A stretch of 64,000 nt of DNA from Asterionellopsis glacialis (taxonomy: Eukaryota; Bacillariophyta; Plagiogrammaphyceae; Rhaphoneidales; Asterionellopsidaceae), in contig WKLE02000208.1 in the NCBI GenBank assembly GCA_014885115.2, positions 1 through 64,000 on the forward strand, given 5' to 3'. How positions within the stretch are numbered: the first letter of the stretch is position 1; each line of letters opens with the position of its first letter. Shown piece by piece: positions 10,891-21,986 of the stretch. The notes beneath the pieces were generated by a model. The model searched no databases and was not told where the DNA came from. It saw only the letters and a list, made by a program, of their open reading frames with translations. Made by a program: the position numbers and the translations under genes.

Positions 10891-11791
10891 CCACTGTAGT
10901 CCAGGTAATTCCCACTGTTAAAATTGTACTATCTTACTGAACCTGTAAGTATTATAGATATACACATGTAAAGCGACTTAAGTAAATATATTTTCATTAT
11001 TATTAGTATTATCACCAATATCATCCTGCCCATATCAGCGGAACACGATCACAATTTTCATCAACACAATATCATTTTATTATGCTGAGATACTAACGGG
11101 ATACATCCAGAATTTTATTGCTGATACAGAAATGCAGGAACAACAAGAAAAGTATGTGTCATCCCACTTTCTCTAGATGCCAACAAATCCACAACAGACA
11201 ATGATGACCTCTCTTCATTCCTCTGTCAAACCAGCTTACCTGACATCCATCATAACATGCATCATCACTTCTTGGACCCAATTATTATCATTGAGGCTTC
11301 AAGAAAATTGATTATGAACATTCCAACAAGAGACATCACATCCGCTGATGCTTGGATAATCTACATAAAAATATGAGAACACTGTTGGAGTACCCAAACA
11401 AGAGGAGGTACCCTGGAACAATTGGATAAAGACACAACAAGAGCTATGATGATCTCTGTAGAAAAACATTGTTGCCAAAATCCACCATCATACCCACACA
11501 TAGAGGACTGGGAGGCTATTCTTCCCCTCAGCAGGACTTTAAGAGGTTAATGAAAATGTAGGTCATAGTCAAATATGATTGATCAAGTTGTTAACCAACC
11601 CAATAGCGAGCTCTATGATCAAATTGAGACCTTTAGGATAGTTTCATAATTTATTAGATTGTATTATCAACATACCAATTGCACTTTCAGGTTATGAGCC
11701 CAAACAACCTAGCTTCAAAAGCATCTAGCAATAATTCTAGCATGCAACAGATGGTAGTCAAAAGTAATTGTGGCAAACAAGAACCCAAATA
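10477..11791. other. EGF promoter region and AT-rich transposon flank
   Basis: The first 410 bp are the upstream part of the duplicated block, including a CATAAAAGG motif near 10739 and a GTACTAGTCC word near 10645. From about 10900 the DNA becomes AT-rich and is presumably the 5' flank of the transposon remnants. No long terminal repeat pair could be matched by eye and no gene is supported here. Confidence 0.45.
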
Positions 11792-14700
11792 ATGTCTAGT
11801 ATTGAAGGCGATGGTGAAGTTGGAAGTGCACTGGCCAATGCGTCCTCAACCAAAGAACGCAATGCTCCACCAACCCCAGCCAAGGCCTGTCAAGCTTTAA
11901 ATGTGGTTTGTAGACAAACAGGATAGATATTTATGGTAGATGGAGAATGCTTAACAGCTCAAGTCTCAATAAATCCTGCTCACAGAAAATGTAGAGACCG
12001 TATGTAACAAAGAGTCAGCAAATGCAACTTTTGGCAAACAATAAACAAGCATTTTGCAAAAAGGCAATCAAGTCTATCAAGAAACCGTTCAACCTGATCA
12101 GTCTAGCACTTGATGATGAAGAAAAATTGACCAATGCATGCAATCTGTCAAATTTAATTGCCCCAACTACGCAAATTCATGAGTACTATGACATGGATGA
12201 TGTTTTCAAGATCCTATTAATTTCCCCAGATGGAGCACAAATCATCGGAAACTCCTCCATTAACCTATACAATGACGACAGTCTCATCAATGCAGACATG
12301 ATCTCTAAGAGCAACAATTGGTACCAAAACTGGTCTTCTCAGGAGTATCACAAAGAGAATTTGGATTTAACAGCAGATTATTTTGCTAATAATACCACAG
12401 ACAAACTTTACAATTGAGTCAACGAACTTTACACCCAATATGATGAAAGCAGCCATGGAGGACCTTTATTCTTTTACCTTATGCTTCATCAAATTATAAG
12501 TGACACTGAAGATTGAATTAATTCCTTCTACAATGTCTACCAAATCTCAAGGTTACTGACTTTCAGGGGGAAGATATCAACAATGTTGTGTCCTTGATTA
12601 GTGGTCTACTAGCCCGACTCTCTTTGGTGACACCCTCCAGAGTACAGCAGGATATCATATGTATCCTGACCACAATCTTTCAAACAACATCAGACAATGA
12701 CTTTAATCAAGAGGTTAAGAGTGTTGAGTCAAACAGGTGCTTTAATGATCTTGCTGGAGGCAAAACCATCATGTGCCCTATGCCTCTAGTGTCAAAGGCA
12801 GCACAACACAACAATCAGACAATCAAGACACAAAAGAAAAGAAGACTTTTATTTGGTGATGAAAATTATGAGCTTAGTTTAATCATCCATCCTCAAGAGT
12901 GTCCTACAGGGGGTGTACTTCATCATGCCAACAACATCCACAATAACAGCCAAAGAATTACTTCGGATTGCATCTGGTAGCTATCGCCTCAAGGTTGAGA
13001 CCAGACAATGGTCAGGGTATGCTATGAAAGGTAAAGAGACCGCTTTCTTCCAAGGAAAACTGGGAGAAAAACCAGCAATAAAAGTAAGAAAATTGTTTGT
13101 TGGAATTATGGCACTGAAGGGCATTCCTTACAACAATGTCCAAAGCCTTGCAACGATCAATGGGTTGTTGCAAATTGTGCTCTTTATTGTAAAAGCCACC
13201 CAAAGAAAAAGAAGACGCCTGAGAAATGGAAATGGCTGGACCCTAGCAAAGAGAATTGAAAATTGGTTGACAGAAAACCTGTGTATTGGAATCAGAAATC
13301 CAAATGCTGGGTGCCTGATTGTAAGCCATAAGATGGCAGACTTTGGCACAAATTCAAGCCCTTCTGACCCAAGCTACTTCAACATCTCCGCCTTCCACCA
13401 ATAATCCTGTGTTAGCCCATCTACATTGACTTAACTTACCCAGCAGGATCTTGACCTAGCAGTTGCTAACACTGCTCGCAAACTCACACAGACACAATGA
13501 GCCCAGACTTGTCATTGCAGTCTCTTTTGGACAAGTTCAAGTCCATGAAAGGCTCCTGACTCAGTGGCCAAATGCTGTCTCACCTTAACATGGTAATGAA
13601 TGGCCACCTACTAACATATTACACTGAGGTTTTGGGGAGGGAGACCCCATACAAGTGGTTGATACAATGTGCTGCATCAGTACTGATTTTACTTCTGGTA
13701 CTTACCTCCACTAACTTGTTGGAAGACTACTATTATGCCTTTTTATTATTATGCCTATGAGCACAATATCGATATTACAAAAAAATACCCATTTATTCCA
13801 CAAGATCCCACCTTGTTTGAAGCAGAGGACCTTCACCATCCCTGCAAGTGCTGATTCCATATACTTATCCAAGTAATCTGCACCATTAAGCGTACAACCA
13901 AGTCATCAGTCTTCATTTAGTTTACCATTCGGACTTTTGGTTGTGGGGGGAGAGAAAGCAATACTAGCATCAACTTCACATCTTCACCATTTGCAATAAA
14001 TTACATAAAAAGGTCAAAGATAAAGCTAAGGCAGAAGCATTAGCAAAAGCCCAAGCTGAAGCTGAGAAAAATAAACCTCCACCATTCGTCGACTTTGATT
14101 TTGATGAGCTCTGGTCTAACAGCTGGTATAAGACCATCCAAAAGCCTGAAGTGTATTTTGCCTATATCTACAATATTGACTTCAATAAGTTCATTCAAAC
14201 CTTAGATCCCTTAGCACAATTTCACACTCTACGTTTTTTAATGAATCACGCCTTTCTTGAAAGCAAGACAATGAAAAAGCAATGGACTCGCTCACAGAAG
14301 CATGCACTGAAGGAAGCACAGATGATTGTTGCTGCAACCAATTTAGCAACTGGCATGCCAACCGAAGCCACTCACGCAGCAACATCATCACAACCAACAG
14401 TCTATTTCAATGATAAGCATGAAGATGCACCTGTTGTCATTGAAACAGGAGCATCCATGTCTATCACACCCAACCTAAGTGACTTTGTAACACTACTACA
14501 TGCATGCAAGATCACTGAACTGAATGGCCAAAGCCACAAGTCCCCTGTTCTGGGAGAAGGTAAAGTGGAATGGACAGTCCGCAATGTTTTTGGATCAGTT
14601 TGAACGATCCAAACCATGGCCTATTATGTTCCATCCACTTCCATCAGACTATTAAGTCCACAAACATATTTCCAAGAACACCAAGCAGGATGTTTAATTT

Positions 14701-14975
14701 CTTATTGGCAAAAGGCTACCTTTGAATTATCTGATGGTTCAGTGTTGCAACTCCCCTACACTAACCAAGGTAATCTACCAATGATGCTCTTACCAAACCA
14801 GACCCTGAAGTCACCAACATGGTTGGTTTAACCATGGCGGATATTAGCTTCTTAGCTGGAGTGACAGATCAAGGGTCACCTTTTAGTGTTTTCTTATCTG
14901 TGGCAGATGAAACTAATCAGAATTTAACTCCAAGGAACTCTTGGAATGGCATTGGAAACTAGGATATTTCCTACA
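11792..14975 (+). mobile_element. Decayed Ty1/copia retroelement (gag, protease, start of integrase)
   Basis: Fragments of a copia polyprotein lie in order on the plus strand, broken by stops and frameshifts. From 11792 comes a gag-like start (MSSIEGDGEVG). At about 12405-12480 the gag core LYTQYDESSHGGPLFF is cut by a TGA, and at 12565-12720 comes GEDINNVVSLISGLLARL after a frameshift. At about 13095-13150 lies a zinc knuckle (CWNYGTEGHSLQQC) whose second Cys is Tyr. At 14430-14600 is the protease (APVVIETGASMSITPNLSDF), where the catalytic Asp position reads Glu. At 14616-14830 comes MAYYVPSTSIRLLSPQTYF, and at 14925-14970 the pre-integrase motif EWHWKLGYF. Reverse transcriptase and RNase H are absent; the sequence switches to another element at about 14970. 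The motifs resemble the diatom CoDi copia group. The element is certainly inactive. Confidence 0.75.
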
Positions 14976-16139
14976 GAAAAACAAATACTTAACAAATTTT
15001 GAAGAGTATAAAAAGAGGGCAAAAGCCCCATTGGAACACCTATTTAACTGTCATGACTACTGCAGTACAAAATGGTGCCCCATAAAAAAACATCTGGACA
15101 AGAATTACAATCATAAATATTGTTGTTAAAAAAAAATGACAAACTTGATGAACAATTGAAGGAGATATTTGACACCTTTAATACTGATGAAAAATTGAAA
15201 CAAGAAATGTTTCATCCATTTGACACCCAAAAAGAATGAGGGACTCAACACTGCAGTTTTATATGGAGCACCAAAGCATAAAAATTATTCCACCACAATG
15301 TCACTTGCATCCTGGGTTGCTACAAGATCTGCACTCAATTCTGTAGGATATGTAAAAATTTTTACAGAAGTATTTGAAGAGCTGGGAATTCATCCAGGTC
15401 AAAATGCCTTGAAAAGCTGTGAGTCTGTTGACAAAGAAATGGAATGCCACAGATTGTATTTGGCCAAAAATACGACAAAAAGCAATTGCATAAAAAAACA
15501 AAATGAAGAAATTAAAAGGAGTTACAGAGAGGATCAAGCTGACAAAAAAAAGGGAATTACATACAAATCAGGAATAGTATTTGGAAGTCCTAAAACACCT
15601 GCAAGTAAAAAAAATAAAAAAAGTAACAAAATCTGTCTGTATGGTGGCCTAAAGGGTCATGTTTGAAGGACTCATCTTTTGTGCCTAAACACTTGACAAA
15701 AAAAAGTGCAGACAAGAAGAATCCTAGTCAAAATACCTCTACAGTACCACAGGAATTGGAACAAGTACAAAACCTACAGCAATCAATTTGTCCCCCTACT
15801 GAGAATAAGACAGAGGAAATATCTAATATCAACAAGATTGAGGAGTTGTCCTAAGAAACCACCTATGTGGTTGTTTCAAAACCTTATGAAAGCAGTCAGG
15901 TGGACTTGCCGTTAGAAGGAAATACCTTATTTACACAGTCCTTGGAAATGGAATCTGCGACTCCTCCCTCTCAATCAGCAGAGTCAAATTTGGGAAATGG
16001 AGATGACATCACAAATGAGAACCCCCACCAAGAAAATTCCATCCAAGAAGACAACATCAACTGGGTGCAAAATATTGATGTGCTGGATTTTGATGATGAC
16101 GTTGACAACCTCCTGGAAGAATCTGATGATGACTTATGA
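14950..16139 (+). pseudogene. C-terminal part of a Mutator-like transposase, degraded
   Basis: The reading frame can be followed over three frames separated by stops at 15127 and about 15235 and by A-run length changes. The order is EEYKKRAKAPLEHLFNCHDYCSTKWC, with the His/Cys spacing of the H.F..H..C...WC module, then KLDEQLKEIFDTFNTDE, FDTQKNEGLNTAVLYGAPKH (like the F.TQ.NE..N motif of Mutator-type transposase domains), a helical Lys-rich region, a damaged zinc knuckle (KICLYGGLKGHV, stop in place of the continuation) and an acidic C-terminus ending FDDDVDNLLEESDDDL at 16139. The catalytic N-terminal half is missing because the sequence abuts the copia remnant. Assignment to the Mutator-like domain family is from remembered motif spacing and should be treated as probable. 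Confidence 0.6.
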
Positions 16140-16194
16140 TCATCAACACCCCATAACAACATAATATATGTAAATATTTCACTAAAAGTAGTCT

Positions 16195-16318
16195 AAAACA
16201 GTAGGCCAGAAGCATGATTCTTTAGAAATAAGTAAAAGAAAAAAATCGTTTGAAAAAAAAAAGGTCCTCAACAGGTAAAATAATTGATATCTAAAAAAAA
16301 AGGCTGGCCTACTGTTTT
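16195..16318. repeat. 15-bp inverted repeat AAAACAGTAGGCCAG
   Basis: AAAACAGTAGGCCAG at 16195-16209 is repeated as its exact reverse complement at 16304-16318, 94 bp apart. It lies just downstream of the transposase tail. It could be a terminal inverted repeat pair of a very small element, the two abutting ends of larger elements, or a terminator-like hairpin. No flanking target duplication is obvious. Confidence 0.7.
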
Positions 16319-16850
16319 ATTCAACTTTTGGAAAACTATTTAGATGTATAACAAGATTACACCCTGCCTATTCTCTTTGTGATGACTTAAAGGTGAATCC
16401 TCCACATGGTCAGGAAGACAAAAATGTGTTTTTCGAAGAAAAAAAATGCTAGAAAATAACATGTTGTTTTGAAAAAAAGGGCATGTATGCACAGGAGTGA
16501 AATAACAAAGACAATTATATAAAGCTTCCTGAAACCATTCCTTTGTGTTGTTGTTTTGTAGTTTTGGGGTCGAAATGGCAGATTTACACTAGTTTGGGCT
16601 CAAATCTCCCAAAATTAGAAAATATGACAAGAAGAATACACAAACAAATATTTTTACTGTTGATTTTTAAGTACTTTTCAACTTCAACAGGTAATGATCC
16701 CTACATGACAGAGGGGGTTTGGTTAGAGGGAGTTCTGTAGAGTATGTTCCTTTTTCAGAACACCAGCTGACACCTTCCTTTTTAATGACCAGCATTGTCA
16801 TGTTGACAACCACTCTTCTTCTTCTCTCCTCCTTCATCATTCCAGCCAGC
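16319..16850. other. AT-rich transposon-derived spacer
   Basis: No supported gene. The stretch has several poly-A and poly-T runs and short, unrelated open frames; it fits decayed transposon sequence between the two transposase remnants. Confidence 0.4.
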
Positions 16851-17509
16851 CTAGTAATGGCACAAACTGGGCAGTTGCAGGCAGACTGTACATAGGGTTG
16901 GATGGTGTATGCTCATCAAGTAAAGGAGCACTACCCTCCAACAATTTTTTGTCATCTCCACTATCTTGGTCATGAACGGTACCTTGTAGTTATTGGATGG
17001 TGGGAAACATGTTGTAGTGTCACCGGAACCCACAATATCACCATCTTCTTTTACAGTCTTCATAGTTGCAGTTGTTTTTTTAATTTTCTTGAGTTGTTTT
17101 TTGGCACTTGTATTGAGTTGATGCATTGTCTCTGTTTTTTTAGGTTTTTTTTGACAGCAGGCAGTGGAAAGGTCACTTAAGTTGAATATGTTTCCATTTG
17201 AATCAACTAACACATCCTCTCCAATGATTGGAGAAGAGCACTCATTGAAGTATTCAAAGAGTGCCATCATGTCATTTTTTAAAGTCAACATTGCTGATGT
17301 ATAAACTGACATGAGAGTGATTGTGCTTCCATGATTTTTTTTAACTCCTTGTACTCACCTTCACATTTTTCATACTTCCTCTTCCACTCTTCTTTCTCCA
17401 GCACTACCTCACAAGCATACAACTTGACATTGTATTTGCTAATGTAATGCACTGCTTTGGTGTTGTTGTATTTGACTTGGTCACTTAACTCCTTCCTTGT
17501 CATTTTCAT
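16851..17509 (-). pseudogene. Minus-strand coiled-coil frame fragments inside the transposon region
   Basis: Two overlapping minus frames may represent one broken gene. The upstream one (17509-17285) reads MKMTRKELSDQVKYNNTKAV then a Lys/Glu-rich helix (EWKRKYEKCEGEYKELKK). The next (17312-16851) continues after a frameshift with NDMMALFEYFNECSSPI and a Lys-rich stretch (KKQLKKIKKTT). The charge pattern suggests a coiled coil followed by a basic segment. I know no family for it. It lies in the opposite orientation to both neighbouring transposase remnants and could be an accessory frame of one of them or a separate insertion. Confidence 0.35.
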
Positions 17510-18181
17510 AATAATCTTGTCATCATTGCCATCAAAACTAAAATCCAGAACTAGATGGGCAAGTCTTGCATCACTTGAACTTGATGCTCCAAGGATAACA
17601 AAAACTCAACAATCAATCAGTGGTCAGCTATTCCTGAAATTATGAAACATCAATCAACAACATAGAGTGGTGTTTACATTGATATACCAACCAACAATGC
17701 TAACTTTGGTGTGGTCCAGGATTTCCTTGATCAAGTACTGTCATTTTTGTGTTGTTTTCTAAACAAAGATATGGTATCTTTTTAACATAAAACAGTTGAA
17801 TTACCAGCAAAGTTGTTTCAGGGGAAACAATGCTCATCATTTCATCATTTCATACAACAATAAACCTTACTATACAATATTTCATACAAACTTGCTAGAA
17901 AGTTTTGAAAATGGTGGACCAACTCTGTACAGACATTGTTGAACAAGTCATGACAAATGCAGGTATTGTCATACACAAAAAGGTTTACAGGTCTTCTACC
18001 TGTTTACATTTTTGACTTCCTGTTCATATTCCTTGTGAGAATTGTTCCAAAATTTATTCAAAATTTTGTTGAAAAGCCAAATTACAAAAGCAAAAATGGA
18101 CTTGATTTGTGATGTTCTCAACCATAGAACAAAGATAAATACAAGGGGCATGCATTTGGTAACAAGGTTGAAGATATATAT
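17510..18181. other. AT-rich spacer within transposon cluster
   Basis: About 670 bp with no supported gene. It contains stop codons in all frames and short AT tracts; probably degraded element sequence. Confidence 0.4.
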
Positions 18182-20850
18182 ATGCAAGTGCAACAGTACA
18201 TATCTGAAATTACCAGAGTCTCATTTTGTTTAGAGGATGATGACGACCATCCAATGATGGATATGATGAATAACATCCAAGATGAAAATGACATAAGCAG
18301 TACTTTATCAGATCACACTTCTTGCAGTGAAGTAGAAGAGGAAGAAGAGGCTTCTATTGGAGAAGAAGAAGACCAACAAGTTTTTACTCCTCCTGAATTA
18401 ATTGCTCTCAAACTTTTAACAGCAACAGTTACACCATCACCTGTAGCAGTTGAAAATAAGAGACAACGTAATGAACAAGATGATGTAAGGTTGGTCTATA
18501 CAACTTTACATCCAAGAAAAATAGCAAAGTGCACTAATATTTAAAAAAAAATGAATCAAAATTTCTGTTCACAGAAGGGTCTACATTCAAATAAGTATTC
18601 CCACCATGCACAAGAGATCCTATGTCACTTAAATGTGATGACAAAACAGGACTTGTCATAAGCAAGGCATACACTTGAATGTGCACTGAACATGGGCGAA
18701 TTGAAAAAATAGAACCAAAAAAAAAGAAGAGACCGAAGGACATTTTCTGAATAAACAAATTGTCAACAATATAAAAAGGTTTGTATTACACCACAAGATT
18801 TAAAAGGGGGGTATGCACTCTCTTCCTTTACAATAAGCCATAGATTCTATCCTGACAGCAGTTTCATTTAATGAAAAAGATAAGGAAAACATTATTTTCC
18901 ATAAGATTCCACAGGCAATTGGTTCCAATCATCATTCAGTTCAGTCAACAAAAGAATCTGCTAGTTATTTGATAGAAAATGATCAAACCTTAGAAGAAAA
19001 AAAAGAAATACATGAAAAGATTATGTTCAGGTTATTGCAAATCCATTTATTTTACACTTTTGTAGATGTGACTTGTACTCTAGACTAGATACCAACAGTT
19101 GTTTGAGAAGGACTGTCAAGAATCATTTTACTGGTGAAACAGAAAAGATTGCATCATATGTTTGGCTAGTTCTTGGTGAAGACAACCAATACAAAAAGTT
19201 TGTTGAGTCATCATTTTATTTGGACTTCAAATGTTGCCACCCAGGTTACACCATTGGATTTGACAAATTTTGAAAACACCTCTGCCCCTCTGTCAGTGAT
19301 CCTACTCCCAAATCATGCGTTGATAAAAAAAAACAGCTCTGTTCAACATTATTCATGGGCTCTTTAGTCGTATTTGAAACAACCTTCAATTAAAAATGCG
19401 CTTCCAAAATTCAAACCAGAAGATGATTGTTGTGGTCTTGATTATGAAAAAACTGTCACCCTGTTTGCCTCATCAAGTGCAACAGATGTTTGTGAGACAG
19501 TTTGTTGCAAACGTGCAGAAGAAAATGACTTACAGTATGATAAACAAAACAACAAAAAGTATGTACCTAAAATAATCCCATACAAATGTACACATGGTGA
19601 CTGTAAACACTGTGACATCAACAAGATACTGCCTATTCTTCAGCTACCTCTCTTATGTCAGTCTGAAGACAAATGGAAAGTACAAGAGTAGAAGGACATG
19701 GAACAGAAGCAGGGAAGTGGTGTTAGTAAGAAAAAATAAACAATGCAAGCTAGCTCTGTCAGTCTTACCTATTTGCACCATAGTTAAAAGATTCATTTGG
19801 TCATTGCAGATCTGTATACCACATATACAAGACATACAATGATTAGGAACAATTTATGTACAAACATAGAAACTTTGGCAGAAGACACACTATTAATACT
19901 TACTGACTTTTCTGCCCAGCTTGATCTCCAGGCAATAGAAGCTAAAAATTTGTTGCAAAAAGGGCATGCCGTACTTGAAATTTTTGTTTGCCTATATCAA
20001 AGATGAACAGCAAATGTAAAGATAAAAGAAGACTAAGGGTAAAAAGGTTGTTGGTAAGGAATCTATACAATTGTTTACTGTAGATGTCAACCATTTTTTT
20101 GCAGAGACACTTACCAAAGGAAAAAAAAATTATCATGCCATGCACAATACATGCTTGGACAAGATCATAGAAAAGTATAAAAAAATATTCAGCAAAAAGG
20201 GAGTGCTGTTAAGGAAAGTAATAGTATGGTCAGACAACTGTCCATCTCAAAACAGGTGCAGGGAATTTTTTTTGCAAATATCAATGGTTAGAGGAAGACA
20301 TCAGGATATTGAACTCATACACAGACTTGCTGTGGTTGACAATTTCAAGGGTCCACATGATGGATATGGGAAGCAACCTAAGTGGTACATTAAAGACAAA
20401 AAAAACTTTTGAATAGATCACCCACAGCCTACAAGGCTTTTGTAGTCTGTAATAACAGATTGTCAAAAGAAACTCAAGCAATGGTTAGTTGAAAAAAAAT
20501 TGAAATGGAACAAGATGAGAGGTTGAAAGGCAAGGGTACTTACGCATTAGATGGCAGGTATTTTTTTTATGTTGTTGAAACAAAAGAGCAAGAAATAACA
20601 TTAGAAAAAGATCATCCAGGAGAAATACTCCTGTGTGACAGGAGTAAGATATTAGATACAAAAGGAAAGAAATATGTGAAAAACACCACACATTTACATG
20701 AGATCTGTTTGATGGACAAAAAAAGAAAAAGAACAATTTGGAAAACAACAAAAATTTTCTTTGAAAACTTCTTTCATGCCCTGTTCATGTATACATTACA
20801 GAGCAAGAAAAGATTCAAACAGCAACTTACCAGACTTGTGCAAATATAAG
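18182..20850 (+). pseudogene. Second transposase-like gene (RNase H-like fold), degraded
   Basis: Plus-strand fragments in order: an acidic N-terminus (18182-18544, LEDDDDHPMMDMMNNIQD); a segment at 19073-19370 (CLRRTVKNHFTGETEKIASYVWLVL) broken by stops; a Cys-rich part at 19374-19691 (YKCTHGDCKHC); 19797-20000 with LILTDFSAQLDLQA; 20071-20412 with FTVDVNHFFAETLTKGKKNYHAMHN, VIVWSDNCPSQNRCREFF and VVDNFKGPHDGYGKQP; and 20505-20849, a Lys-rich C-terminal part (GEILLCDRSKI, THLHEICLMD). The pattern of D in TDFSA, D in WSDN and a later NFKG.HDG.GK resembles the catalytic D...D...(D/E) layout of RNase H-fold transposases, comparable to the WSDG..QFK...KGP.DG.GG module seen in some uncharacterised eukaryotic elements. 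Several in-frame stops and frameshifts show it is inactive. Family name not assigned. Confidence 0.5.
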
Positions 20851-21986
20851 AACAGGAGGAAGCCAAAGGTGGTAACAATTACCTGTGACAGAGTAATGGC
20901 CAACGGAGGAGGTGCTCATGGTGACAACAATGCTGAGAAAACAGTAGTTAAAAAAAAAAGTGATTTGAGAATTGTTTGTATAATTCTACCTGGTGTTGTG
21001 GATGAAGGTCATCATTAAACATGGTGTACTTTCTGATTGCTCTATTTTATTCAACTGTTGATTTTTTTTGCTGGCAATGTCCAACAAACAATTGTTTCAT
21101 TAAGTCATATTTAACAATCCACCCCATGAATGGTTGCTTTTTCTATAAATTGGCTACCAATCAAAATTATGCCCACAAACAGCAGCAGTTCCTCCGAACA
21201 TAATTAAATGTATAAATGGATCAATTGGAAGGTTGCTTGTTGGTTCCTGGGAATGAAAAGATGGTACCTTTGTTGTTCAAGTTTCAGTGCCATGTTTTCA
21301 GAGTACAGTCCACCCTCTTATTTTTGGTTCTGACGTGTCATAGGAATAAAAAGACTTGATTCTGAGAGAACCATTACTACTGTTCACAATGAATAAATTT
21401 TACATCAAAATGGATTGATGTTGATACCTTGGTGGTCTCCAAATGCTTGGGAGCTTGGGATAGCTTTAATATTGACTGACTTCATCATGGTGGGCTTAAT
21501 TTGGTACCATTGCAATGCTGTGTTGAAAGCATTAATGTTCTTGGCCAAAATGGTAATATACCCTGGCGTTGCACCTTGAGAATGTTAGATTCAAGACTCA
21601 AGACACAGTGACGAGCCTAATGTCTTCTTGGTGCAATGGGGGAGAGACTCCTATACCATTAATACCATAGCTTCTGTTTGTAACATTTTCATTGTCGATC
21701 TACCATCCTTGTTTGACAAAAAGCCGTGTTGTTTTTGCCTGCTATTAGCAAATTTGCTCAATCCTCCTGGGGAGTCCGGCTACAAATTTTGCTTTCCACA
21801 GTAATGACGACTAATATTTTTTGTCATATTGTGTACTATTTTAACGAAGAAACTCTTCACGTTGATTTATACAAAAATTAAGCACTTCGAAAATGATTTG
21901 CCACGAAAGGTAGGCTCAAAAACATAGTCCCAAAAATATAAAACCTCTCTAGACTACAACCACGAAGAGATTAGCAGTCACATTAT
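20851..21986. other. 3' flank of the transposon cluster
   Basis: From 20851 to about 21020 a weakly protein-like frame (CKYKNRRKPKVVTITCD) may be the C-terminal tail of the preceding transposase. The remaining sequence to 21900 is non-coding, with no recognisable long terminal repeat. From about 21900 the duplicated EGF block resumes. Confidence 0.4.
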
